Source: Kuschelorhynchus macadamiae
Taxonomy: Eukaryota > Arthropoda > Insecta > Coleoptera > Curculionidae
Length of the DNA stretch: 64,000 nt
Reading direction: 5' to 3'
Assembly: GCA_030620095.1 (NCBI GenBank)
Contig: JAUTXW010004486.1
Location: 325,001 to 389,000 of the forward strand
Below the pieces are notes generated by a model. It saw only the letters and a list, made by a program, of their open reading frames with translations. It was not told the DNA's origin and searched no databases. Shown here piece after piece: positions 45,740-57,270 of this stretch (the stretch's first letter is position 1; every line of letters starts with the position of its first letter). The translations under genes were made by a program, and so were the position numbers.

Positions 45740-48700
45740 TTACAATAAGTTACCAGCCACCGACTTACGGCTATGTTTTTTTGAGGATTTTTTATATTTC
45801 TTTGAATTAATCTTTAGTCTAAATACAATAAATCTTTTTATAATCTTACTTTTAAGATTGTGACAATTTGGTAAATCTAAATCTAAATCCATTAATTTTG
45901 TGTAATAAAAATTTTTTAAATTAATATTTTGTTGCGAAATAACATCAAAATATTTTCTAAAAAGACATTCCATCTCTAGAAAAAAATAAAAAAACTAGTT
46001 CTGTTGTAAAAAATAAAGATTGTTCCTTAAATCTCTTAATTAAACTAAATTTGGTAAATTTTTTGTAAATAGGGTTTTTTGATCCTGCGGCACTTACACA
46101 ATTTGCACATGTTTTTGAAGTTTTAACAATACTTTTCAAAATATAACCAGATATATTATACAGAGAATTTAACTCACTAAAATTTAAATTAAATACTGGA
46201 GTTTCAATTTCATCGGGAAGAATGACTTCATCATATACTGTTGTTTGACCCTCCAAACAATCTAAAAATCCTGATATAAATTCGCGATCATCTTCATTAT
46301 AGCTGCTGGAACTAGTGTCCTTTAAGTACTGTGATACACATATTAGTTTTAGGTTATTTTTAACTTGTACTGCATTAGGTATTAACTGCTTGCTTCGCAT
46401 TACACAAAATAAATTTTCAAGGCAATCTTGAGAAAATCGGCTTGTTAAAATGAACTGATATCCTTTTTTTTCTAATAAATCAGACTGGAGTTGTAACATG
46501 GATTGGGTAGAAATAAGAACACCGGTTTGACATGGTTTCCAACTTTTTTTATCGCCTACTTCGATATTTGTAAATATGTTAATGAATTCTTGCAAAAACT
46601 GAATACTTGTATCATAGACTTGTTTGTTTAATTTGGTCAGTGCACAAGATGGATGTTTCGAAGTCATCAAATAAAACCATTTTTCCACTTGATCCAAAAA
46701 CCATGCTGTGGTCAAATATTCTGGCCTGTTAAGCTCTTCAGCGAGAAACTTAAGAGCGCTGCTTACACAGTGGCTTACAACATTTGTTGAAGTCGACACT
46801 TTCATTTTTGAGAAATGTGATGGTACCAAATCTTCTTCTGACAATTTTGGAGCGAGTTTAAAAAAATGATCTTTTTGATGTTCTATTACCTCTAAGATGT
46901 GGCTGGACATAATTTTGTTGGTAGGTAATCCATACTTTTCTACAGTATTATTAGGTATCTCTATAATTTTATTGGTTATCAGCATTGATTTAATATTTTT
47001 GAATAAATGAGGCACATCTGCGAAAACATATACATTCTTATATGGATTTAATGGATGTTCAATATGACATTTAATTGTGGAATATTTACCTGCTCTAATG
47101 TCCCATTCTCGCCATAAAGCTTGGTTACAAGGACCCATGTCTGAAGTAATACTTAAAATATTTAGTTCAAGTTCGTCAGCTTTTTCAAATAAATTAATTA
47201 TTATACTCTTACAGCTCCATTTACAGAGTCACTGGTAAAGTAATATGCTACAACTTGTTTCCACCGGCTATTAATACCAGCCAGCATAAATACTAAAACA
47301 TGTGTAGCTAGACCTGAATGCTCAGGAAGTGTAACTGCTCCGAAGTATTTATTTAAGGATGTATCATAGGTTTTCCCTGGAGTAATGGCCATTTCATCTA
47401 AAACTAAGGCACAATCTTTCTCATATGGTGAAAAAGAATCTACTTTTAATTTTAAAAATAAAAAAACTTCATGCAGAACACCTGAATCAAACTTTAAAGT
47501 TTGAAGTCTTCTCTGCAGTGTTCTTATCGAAGGTAAAGGATATCCTTGTCTTAATAACTCAGTGTAACCATTACTACCACAACTAAATTTTAATCTCAAA
47601 CACTTTGTAACAGTATCTTTTCTCCACTTCATAAATTTAGTACTTTTCATTAGTCTCTTCTTTTTTAAAGCACATATTTGGTCTTTGTTAAAGAGCTCAT
47701 CTAGCAATTCACAATGAGGGACATTCGATTCTGTTTCTACTTTCTTCAGCTTTTTTCTTGTATTCCTTAGTACCTTCTTGTAATGCACTGACTTACGTTT
47801 CTCCTTCACATACAGCTTTTCGTATCGTTTTAGTTTCATCTGCAACTCTAGCATCTGTTTATTAGGTATTTCTAGAGGCAAAGGTGGTGAAATTCCAGCC
47901 TCCACTTCACTTACAGTAGTGTTTGAAGACAATGACTGCTGACTTGCTGGGAGATCTCCAAAATCTACAACTGACTTTGGGAGGTCCTCGTCCAAATCTG
48001 CCACTTCACCTAAGAGGAGAAAGTATTTTTAATGTTACAAAACTACATAGTGCATTTCCAAAAAATTGCCCATCTCATTTAATTCCCAATGTATTTGATG
48101 ATTATTATTATTATTTTTGAAACAATTCCCCTATACTCTTAATCATTCAATTTCTTTATTTATTATTGTTATTTTTATTATTATTGTTGGAGTAAACTTA
48201 TTGCATATTAAAAACCAACCAACTAGTGATTTAAGATTAACTTTTTTGTCTAAAATATGTTAAGAGTTATTAGAATGTGGAATAATTTATAATGTAGAAA
48301 ATAAATCAAAAAATATAAATAAGGCATGAGTACTTACTATACAAAAGCTTCTCTTCAAGTTTGCACTTCTTGGGGGAAACAACATTCCTTTGAAATGGAG
48401 CTTTTCTTTTGCCTTTTGGTGTTGTAAATGAAAAAACTGTAGGTACAGCATTGGCCTTCAAAATTCTTTTACCATCTACACGTGGCTTCTCCCACATATC
48501 AGGAGCGAAGTGAACCTTAAAACAAATTAAATTGGTCAAGGAAGAATCAAAATAAAAAATTCCCATTTACATAACTATGTGAAAAAACATACCTCACATA
48601 GATATGAATAATCCGTTGGTGTCCATTTGTCTCTTCTCATTCTAATGGTCCATTCTTTCCTCCTCGCTTGGTCTCTTGGAAAGCGTTTCATTAAAAATCC

Positions 48701-48745
48701 TTTTTTTGCAGAATTACTGCAGTTTACTGCTGCACAACCAGGCAT
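45740..48745 (-). pseudogene. P-element transposase with THAP finger, two frameshifts
   Basis: A three-exon model on the minus strand with consistent phases: exon 1 48745-48593, intron 77 bp, exon 2 48515-48338, intron 328 bp, exon 3 from 48009. Exons 1 and 2 form a C2CH THAP finger: CAAVNC, W, W-TP, LCE/VHF across the junction, and AVPTVF. Exon 3 has a basic coiled segment (47830-47690), then the RNase H-like core: VLDEMAI (first acidic residue), FADVPHLFK (second), and CLENLFCVMRSK (third, Glu). A one-base loss at ~47206 and a length change in a T-run at ~45985 break the frame. The last part (RKYFDVISQQ to the stop at 45740) is in the shifted frame. Otherwise complete, about 950 residues. 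Confidence 0.88.
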
Positions 48746-50092
48746 TTTTAATGTGTTAGTTAACTCTAAAAAACAAACAGTAGGTATAACTATGCTGCTT
48801 TTGGGAAAATACATATGAGGAATTATAATATACTTCTAAAACAACTTTAATTTTAACTTAGGTTTTGGGTAGAAAACACACGATGTCCTTGGATATAAAA
48901 AAATTCTGCCTACATAAAAAAAAAGAAATAAAAGTATGTCATTTTTATTAAATCAAACACTTTTTTTTTATTAAAAAAGACCAAGTATCTGTATGTTTTA
49001 AGTTATCTTTGAATGCTTCTACCTCCAATTGGGGTGCTGACTGAAGTAAAACATACTAGACATACAAAAAATTGGCTTTTACAGTAAACTAAAACCAAAA
49101 CATAATAATGTCATAATGTGCAGAATTTTACTTTTCTTAGAGTAAACTATTAAATTAGGTTATGATTTTTGTTCCCTATTTCATCAGCTTAAGGAAAATC
49201 TCTTATCTTGGCATAACTAAATCTATGTTTAAATTGAACATACCTTAAATATGGGTTCCGAAAACACTTTTTTCAAACACTGTTCTAGACAATACTAAAA
49301 TTTGCAATCTTTCATTTACAAATTTATCACAAACACTGATTACAAGCGAAAAGCAGGTGAACCAGGCTTAAACACATTTATTCATATGGCCAATGGCTTA
49401 GAACTTATTGTTTCTATCGATATTCGTTTTAATAATCACAAAAACTAATAAAATAATACACTAAAACAAAAAACCTCATAAGAAACCCATTTAGGCAAAA
49501 AGTAAACAAATCGATTTTTGCAGCAATATGGCCGCCAGGACCACGTGACGCGGAGAACCAATCAAAAATTGGTTACCCAATTGTCGCCACTGTCTCTGTA
49601 TAAAGTCACTGTAGATCTGTGAATACTTATTATTTGACATAAACCCGTATTATGCTATGTGAAATATAAAACACGCGTCGGCGTATATATTTGAAAAGTG
49701 TTAAACGAATATTTAATCAATCTAGTGTTTTAAATGTAAGACTGTGATTTTAGATTTAATTGAAATCAACAAGGTAAGTTGTAAATTTTTAATAAACACC
49801 GTTTAATAAAAATAAAACTTAAATGAAATTAGAAAAGTGTATTTACCAAAACAATACTTATAGTGAATTAAAGAAAATTGATATTTTTAAATAACAAAAG
49901 AAAAATAACTTTAAGTGAATGAACTTTGTCGATTTTTCGGTATTAAAATTAGACCAGGGGCCAGGGGCGTAGTCGCGCAGTGTACTTGAGTTGCGGCGTA
50001 TTAGAAAGTTATTTTTTGAGAGATTTTTTGTCCCTCAAATTTGTTTTTTTTTACAGACTAAGACTCAAACTGAAGGCACTGAAGGCGTCATC

Positions 50093-52152
50093 ATGAGCTT
50101 GAAGAAATATTTTTCTCCAATAGCTAGTACTTCTTCAACATCAAAAGAAAGCGATTCCGAAAATTCTGATCAAGACCGCAATCAAACACCCCCATCTACA
50201 AAAAAAAGATTATGTACATATAGAAAAATTTGGGAGCATGAATTTTCCTGGGTTTCAAAAGGTGCATCTAATTTTTTTGCCCGTTGCACATCATGCAAAA
50301 AAGAGTTTTCGATTTCTCACGGCGGTATATGTGACGTTAAACAGCACAGCAAAACAAAAGAACATAGAAGTCGTGAAAGTGCCGAAAAATCGTCGCAAAG
50401 TTTAAATACATTTTTTGTCAACCCTCAGAATGTTCAAGAGACTCACAATGTCACCGTAGCTGAATTAACTCAAATTTTCCGCTGTGTTCGGCATAATCTT
50501 TCATATAACTCTTTAGACTGTGGCCTAAAAATTCTACCAAAAATTTTAAAAGATTTCGTTATTGCAAAAAAAATTGCTTGCGGACGAACTAAATCAGAAT
50601 ATATAGTAAAAAATGTTTTATGTCCAAAATCCCTTAAAGACGTCCTGGCTGATTTAGTTACTGAAAACGGCAGCACCTATTTTTCAGTAGCTACTGACAC
50701 ATCCAATAAAGGAAACCGAAAAATGTATCCCATATGCATCCAATATTTTTCTCCCGAAAAAGGTGTTCAATCAAAGCTCCTTGACTTTTTTGAAGAACCT
50801 TCAGAGACTGCCGAAACAATAGCCACTTGTATTTTAAAAACTTTAAAAAAGTATGGTTTAGATATTTCAAATGTGTCTGCGTTTACCGCTGATAATACAA
50901 ACGCTAAAAAAGTATGGTTTAGATATTTCAAATGTGTCTGCGTTTACCGCTGATAATACAAACGCTAATTTTGGTAAGAATCATTCATGTTACACCATTT
51001 TACAAGAAAAATCTTCAAGAATATTAAAAAATGGCTGTTTGGCGCATGTTGTAAATAACACTTTTAAACATGCTTTTCAAAAACTTAATATCGATGTTGA
51101 AGGCATTATTCTTAAGGTATATAATCACTTTAGTTCAAGTGCTTTAAGAAGAGAAAGTTTAAAAGATTTCGTAGAATTTGCTGAACTAGAGTGGCAGGAA
51201 CTTATTAAACATGTCCCCACTAGGTGGCTATCACTGGGGCCGGCAATTCAGCGAATTCTCAAGTTTTATCCAGCGATTTTGTCGTACTTTATATCCTTGG
51301 GTGACAAGTGTCCAGTTGCTATTAGGAAACTACTTGAAATTGATGAGGCTGACGATGAAAACGATGTCGAACATCATTTATATAAAAAACCCTCAATGTA
51401 TTTACATTTCTGTGCAAACGTGTATTTGGTATTTGAAAAAGTTTCGTTAATCTTGCAAAATGAATCCACCACAAGTACAGAATTATATCAAGTGATGCTG
51501 CAATTAAAGACAAATTTGGAATGTCGACTTAAGGAAAAATTTTTTGGATTTCAGGTAAATCAAAATTTAAAAAAAATGAATCAAAATGATCAAACTACTG
51601 TTGTTAAAGATTTAGTAAATTTTTTTGAACAATCGTTAAAATATTTAAGTCAAAAATTTCTTCTCTGAAAATAATTTTCTTTTTATTATTGAGACTATTT
51701 CTTTAAAGACACCTTTCAGTTTTAATGACATATATCAAATTGTACAAAATCTGGAATTAAAAGAGATAAATCTTGATTTGCTATTCGATGATTATTGTGC
51801 TATAAAAAATATTTTAGATGATATATGCAAATTAGAAATAAGTACGATTGAAAAATGGCAAAACATATTTAAATCTGTCAAAAATAATAACTTGAAATCA
51901 TTATTGCAGGTCGTCTCATATATATTAAGCATCCCTCCATCTAATGCATACCTTGAAAGAATATTTTCTAAAATGATTATAAAATGGAGTGATTCTAGAA
52001 ACCGATGTTCTACAGATTTAATTAAAGCCGAATTGCAAGTATCAGTAAGTTTTAAAATGACCTGCCTAGAATTTTTCGAACATATAAAATACGATGTAGA
52101 ACTTCTTAGCGCAGCAAAATCAAATACCAAATATACATTTACTAAGAAATAA
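50093..52152 (+). pseudogene. hAT transposase, disrupted
   Basis: Starts at ATG 50093 (MSLKKYFSPIASTSS), 36 bp after a splice acceptor (TTTTTTTTACAG); a matching 5' UTR donor (AAGGTAAGT) lies at ~49772. It has a BED-like zinc finger: CTSCKKEF and H-x5-H (HSKTKEH) at ~50300-50366. The catalytic core includes FSVATDTSNKGN with the first aspartate, then CLAHVVNNTF and TRWLSLG. The C-terminal hAT dimerisation box is PPSNAYLERIFSKM (~51930-51972). A 61-bp tandem duplication (50844-50965) shifts the frame, and a single-base shift at ~51658 breaks it again. It ends at the stop at 52152. Apart from these two lesions the order and length (~680 codons) are normal for hAT. Confidence 0.9.
50844..50965 (+). 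repeat. 61-bp perfect tandem duplication in the hAT ORF
   Basis: Positions 50844-50904 and 50905-50965 are identical (start TAAAAAAGTATGGTTTAG). As 61 is not a multiple of three, it is a frameshift in the core of the transposase. Perfect identity indicates a recent event, or an assembly artefact. Confidence 0.95.
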
Positions 52153-53015
52153 ACACTGCTTTCGGCTTTATTTTGTTCTTGTTTGGTTGGTTTGTCATAT
52201 ACTTTATGGCACTGCATCCCCAAACTATTCATGGCTAATACAATATAAATTTTAATGCAAGCACCCATATTTTATTTCCCCTATTTATTTTAGAGTAAAA
52301 TTATATTAAACATCTTTGAAGGTCCTCATTCGACAATATAATTAAAGCATCAACAAATGTCAAATTATCACTCACTTGTATATCTTTATATTTGATAGAG
52401 TCTAAACTAATGAATCAATATAGCAATTTTATTTCACTTTTTTTTTATTATCTCTAATTTGGTACATTAAAATTATTCATATTTTGGATGTTATTCCATC
52501 TTGTAGGACAAAAAAATTAACAGAAATTTTCTTTAAAATGAATAAGGATAATATTATGATGGGATAAATAAAAATTTACCTAGGATTTCCTGTAGACGGT
52601 TTGTTTATTCAATACACAGATATTTAATGTACTTTTTCAACTTTTCGATTTCTACATTGCAACTTTTGTAATAAAGTTTATAATATATATATATCTGAAA
52701 TCTTTGTTCTTTGTTTCTTTAATCTTTCTTATATAAGAAAATATCAAAACTATAACTAGTCGTATTTGTATCGCTGAAAGCAAGACCCGTATTTTAATTA
52801 TTATATAACTCCTCTGTTGAGTTCGTTTCTAATACACATTATTAGATTTTGTCCGTTTAAAAAACATCATCACACACTTCAGATTCACAAAAAACTGCAA
52901 CTCTTTATTTATAAAAAAATGTACAATTATTTATTTTTGCGTAATGGCGAAGGCGCAGAATCGGTTCTTGCGTCCCGTATTACAAAATTTAAAACCTGGC
53001 AACCCTGAGTACCTC

Positions 53016-54523
53016 CACCCAATTTTTTTTTATTAAATATAACCATAACCCCTACATTAATTAATTAATTTTAGGTACTGATGTCCTATAGTAAACTACT
53101 TGACAGATGCAGTTATACATGCAAATTTGTGGACAAAATTCAAGTTTACTAATTTTCAACCAGAATTTATATATTGAGTTGTGGTTTTCTATAATGCCTA
53201 GCACTATATCTTGGATTTATCACTTCGAAAATGCAAAAGGCCACAAGAAATCTGTTGCACAGAGTATTATCTAAGCCCTTGTCATTTTCTCAAAATGTTT
53301 ATACACCACAATGGCTATTACAAAACGAAATATTATATTGTTCTTTTCTGTCAGGATGATCCACACCCGAATACCAAAAAACTTTCTTCATATAAAGGGT
53401 GTTTTCACCAAAATGCCTCCCCTGGAAAATGTAAATATTGTATATTACATATATAAATTACATTTATATACCAAATGGACTATGCATGACCTTTTTTGTT
53501 TTTTTTTTCATTAGTTATGGTTCTGCGGGCGCCCATGCAATATGCCAAAAATAAGACATGGCCTCCCCTATGCCCCCTTTAGTTACGCGCCTGCTAGACT
53601 GTTAAAACCTGAATATTGTCCAAAAATTTCCATGTTTAAGTTCGTCATTTATACGTCACAATCTAGTGGTATTCTAAAAATTATACTGAACAAAGCCTGT
53701 AAGAATGGGAGAATTGCGACGTGGATACTAGGACTACACATAAATCTTATAAAACTAGCTTGAGGAAAATTCCCTAAATTTTATATATGTTGTAGTTCTT
53801 GACTTTCTGAACAATAGATACCATGAACACCTCCAAATCTTACAAAATAGAGACAGAATTGAATTTATAAAAAAAGGTTATTCTGAAGAAAAAATCGAGA
53901 AAAAAATGTTTCTTGTTACAAAATACAGTTTTCACTTTGAGTAATCTTAATTTTCCTAGACTTTAGTCAGTTATACTTTATTTGATATGATTAAAACAGG
54001 GAACATACAGATGTTTCAAGTAAATTGAAGTTTAAAAAATAAAATTCTAAACAAAACAAATTACAAATTCCTTTTTTATTTCTATGTATGGTCTTTTTTA
54101 AGGTATTAAACTTCAGTTTACCAAATTACATATAAACCAGATGTCTTATTCTTTAATAAAACAAATAGTCCATAATAAAAAAACAGCAGCTGCACCTTAT
54201 ACCACATTTTTGGGACATCCTGCATAAATATTTAATATATCTTTACAAAATGTACTTTTAGCACCCTAATATCTTCCAGTACCTAACAAAGTATCCCAGA
54301 ATTACATAATACTGGATTTGAAATAACCTCTTTTGGTTAAAAATGGTAAACACAGTAAACTTAACTTACAAAAAATAAAATTTCTTCATGATATAGATAT
54401 AATGTATATGATGTATAATTTTTTCTCTAAAATTAAGTTTGGGTCACTTTTGTTCCTTTATGTGTATCTATGTAGTTTTTTTTTTAATTTTTAACACATC
54501 TGATATTTTATACAGATTTTATG
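53016..54523. other. Unassigned; one hAT-like right terminus
   Basis: At 53535-53590 a sequence ending CCCCCTTTAGTTACGCGCCTG resembles the right end of a hAT element (complement begins CAGGCGCGTAACTAAAGG). No matching left end or duplication was found. Otherwise AT-rich without gene. Confidence 0.4.
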
Positions 54524-55039
54524 TACAGGATGTCTGGTTATATTTTAAACGGTACCCTACAGACTTTATTATAAGTTATCAAAAAACTTTAAATATAAAA
54601 ATGTTTAGGTTTGGGCAATTTACAAGAAAAACAAACAAAAGGTAATCAGAAATTTAGCAAATGGGCATCGACTTCTTATTTTAAAACGCACACCCTGTAT
54701 AATAGATACATCTCAAACATTCTTTAGGTTTAAGACCTTTATCTCTAAAGACAATCAAGAAATTTAAGAAAAACCCTATGATAGGAAGCAATGTATTCCC
54801 ACTGACTCCACTATATTGGAGCTTTCTCCATCTCTCTCTTACACATTTCCTCTTATGGCAGGGTTTTTCTAAAATTTCTCTGTTATCTTTAGAGATGTAA
54901 AGTTTAAACCTAGTATATTTATAATCGGCAAGAATGATGATTCCGTTCAAACCCAAAAACATTTGCATTTAAAGTTTTTTGATAACCCATAGAATAAGGC
55001 CTCTAGGCTACCCTTTAAAATATAACCAGGCACCCTGTA
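54524..55039. mobile_element. Foldback/MITE with TA ends, 516 bp
   Basis: Runs from TACAGGATGTCTGGTTATAT to the complement of TACAGGGTGCCTGGTTATAT. Long inverted arms share ATCAAAAAACTTTAAAT and, near the centre, GAAAAACCCT with CTCTAAAGA. The left arm holds ~100 extra bases ending in ACACCCTGTA, perhaps a second small MITE. A TA duplication would suit a mariner-type origin. Related central sequence lies at 62.2 kb. Confidence 0.7.
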
Positions 55040-57231
55040 CAATTTTACATAAGAATAAACAAATAAATTCCATTAAACATAATGAACTTATTAAGACATA
55101 TAAGAGTTAATTTTTTAAATAGAATATTTTTATTGTGATGTGAAACTTCAAAAGCGATTCATAGATTTGAACAAAAGATTAATTTAAAAATACACATTAA
55201 AAATGGCAATTAGCAAAACCTAAGGAAAAACACACACTTCAAACTTATTTAAGTCACACTGTGTAAAATTAGACAAACATATAAAACATAACGAGGTGTC
55301 TAGCACAAAGTTTAATGAATGACATAATAAAAAAATAAGTGCACCATTCGTCAGTTGAGTTGCTATGCATTATCTTGCTGCTGTTTTCCGACAGAATATC
55401 AGTGTAAAAACCATTAGTCAAATTAAACAAGGTTTCAAGTGTTAAATTCTGTTTGATACTGTGAACTGATGATTTGCTATAACGAAAACATAGGTATGTT
55501 TTGCAGTAGACTTTGCTAAACATAAGCTTATGAATTATAGTAGCCTAACCTGTCTAAGTCTAATATTATAGTAAGTTTCTTTATAAAAAAAAACAAAATA
55601 ATCACAATTAATACTTACACAGGTATATATCTTCTACAATCAAAATGGTCGAGTTCAAATTTGAATCAACAAAACAGTTTATCGAGGAATTTGTAATTGT
55701 GCTTCGGTGATTGTTCTTCCTTATATTGACTAAGTATGTGAAAGTTAAATGAAAATACTGTATCAAATACTGGACATCATTTCTTGTATCATTCCCTTTT
55801 TTTTAGTGTCATATTCTGCAAAAGTTGTAAAAATATTGCTATAATCAATAAATGTGCCATACACCACATTCTGTGTAATATAACTAATTATTTCACGTCT
55901 CTAATTATTATAACATTACATAATTCCGACTGTAGTTCTTTTAAAGAAAAACAAAGATTATTTCATTTCGTTTCGTCCTTAACAGTGAAAATATATAATA
56001 CCTAAGAAAATAATAGGTTACGCTATAAATTTTCTTTGATAATACCTGTTAAGGAATACTTTTGTTTACAAGTTATACATAGACAAATATAATTTAAGCA
56101 AGTACATTCTATTTGTTAAAATATAGAAATACATACCTACCTGCAACAGTCTCAGGTATCCCCATTATGATAATCTAGATTCAACTGCCCTTATTGCTTC
56201 TTTAGTCTTTCCATCAATAAAAAATATTTTTCTTATATTGGTTCCTAGTTACTGGAATTTATGTTCAATTTTGCAATACTTAAATAAAGCATTATTAAAC
56301 CACTGTTACGTTTCCGCAAGTGATCCATCAGCTGTTCCACTTTCTTGTTTACTGTTTACTAAAAAGTTAGGTTAGGTTACGAGAGACCAAAATTAAATAA
56401 AATACTGCCGTATTCCTCAAATAGGGAGGGCCATTCCCCAGTAACAATGGGCATTTACAACCGAGAATAAGATTTTTATTCTTACTCTAAGTTTAAAACG
56501 CTTTGTTCTCCCGATGAACGCATTTCGCCTATATTATTATATTATTTTTCTGTGGAAGGCTCACCACGTTTCAAAGGCAGATAGATAGATGTTTGATGTT
56601 TATGTGGTTGCATAACAGCCGCTGTGCTGGATTAGAATAGATATTAACATAGGTCCCCCTTTTCTTTTAAAAATAAAATACGTAATATAGAATTGTGCGC
56701 CATATAGTAAATAATATAATTATTTAAACAGAATATTCACAACTTTTTTAAATATTTCTTCAAAAAAAGTACATTTTGAGGATAGCGTTCTATGCTTTCC
56801 CGTACTTCTAACAAAATGATCAAATCAGGAAAGAATTCAGGGAATTAAAAATAATGATTCATTAATAACTAAAATATACAGGTTTAGTAATAATATGACA
56901 TAGATAATATTTTTTAAACAGATTAGCTTACCTTGTTTAATTTGAAGGATTTCCATGTTTTCATGATTTTCTTGAATATTTTAGCATCTGTTGATTACTT
57001 ACGGTATGATGATGTATATGCTAATATATCATGGCTTAGCTTTCAAGTAATCAAAACTATTTTTTATCTTACGAAATTAGACTCCACGGCAGTAAATTTA
57101 GATATTATCAAAAACTCAAGAACTGACAGATTCGGAAAATGGCGGCTTTAGTAATAGGTTGGTTTTTAATGAACCAGGATCGGAAAATTCGATTGTCATG
57201 ATGAACAGCTCTCCGAATGGAGAAAATTTTT
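55040..57231. other. Unassigned interior of giant element
   Basis: AT-rich. The minus-strand frame 55269-55523 has no recognised motif. Near the right TIR an AAAATGGCGGC core (57138-57148) recalls repeat alpha. Confidence 0.35.
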
Positions 57232-57270
57232 GTTAACTAACGAAATGATAAGTGCAAAATCGCACCCCAG

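Larger units (their letters stand above)
43914..49613 (-). mobile_element. P element, 5.70 kb, with intact termini
   Basis: Perfect 34-bp TIRs (43914-43947 and 49580-49613, start TACAGTGACTTTATACAG) and an 8-bp target duplication GATCTGTG (43906-43913 and 49614-49621). A 13-bp internal inverted repeat GCCATATTGCTGC lies a short way inside each end (43959-43971 and 49520-49532), a layout known from Drosophila P elements. The transposase gene is on the minus strand. The region between its end and the left TIR (43972-45739) is long and holds a scrap of non-LTR RT. The region 48746-49519 has no frame and should contain the promoter. Confidence 0.92.
43648..53007 (+). mobile_element. hAT element, 9.36 kb including nested P element
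   Basis: Begins CAGGGTTGCCAGG and ends with its exact complement (52995-53007). It is flanked by the 8-bp duplication AGTACCTC (43640-43647 and 53008-53015). Subterminal repeats of the form GTCCCGTATT occur at least four times at the left end and in one to two copies at the right end, typical transposase-binding clusters of hAT. Without the nested P element (5,700 bp plus 8) it is 3.65 kb, a normal length. One transposase gene runs left to right. Confidence 0.92.
36206..57270. mobile_element. Giant 21-kb TIR element inserted in BEL gag
   Basis: Inverted repeats of 39 bp (36206-36244 and 57232-57270) match at 38 positions; they start CTGGGTTGCGATTTTG at the left and end with its complement at the right. 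Both sides are BEL gag sequence, so this is one insertion event. A target duplication is not clear: only AA is shared. Contents: a 24-bp palindrome next to the left TIR, a THAP-like first exon at 36774, a small hAT, a foldback, a 350-bp tandem duplication, the large hAT with its P element, another foldback, and ~9 kb of unassigned AT-rich DNA. Superfamily unknown; the THAP exon points to P or Kolobok-like transposases. An alternative is recombination between two smaller inverted elements. Confidence 0.7.

Noticed and set aside
47923..48120. Plus-strand frame across the P transposase
   Set aside because: Antisense shadow of exon 3 and intron 2.
49960..53590. Pairing CAGGGGCGTAG at 49962 with the hAT-like end at 53590
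   Set aside because: Such an element would cross the well-defined hAT boundary at 53007, and no target duplication matches.
36206..57270. Giant element as a Polinton/Maverick
   Set aside because: TIRs are only 39 bp, there is no 6-bp target duplication, and no polymerase B, packaging ATPase, capsid or retroviral-type integrase frame is present inside.
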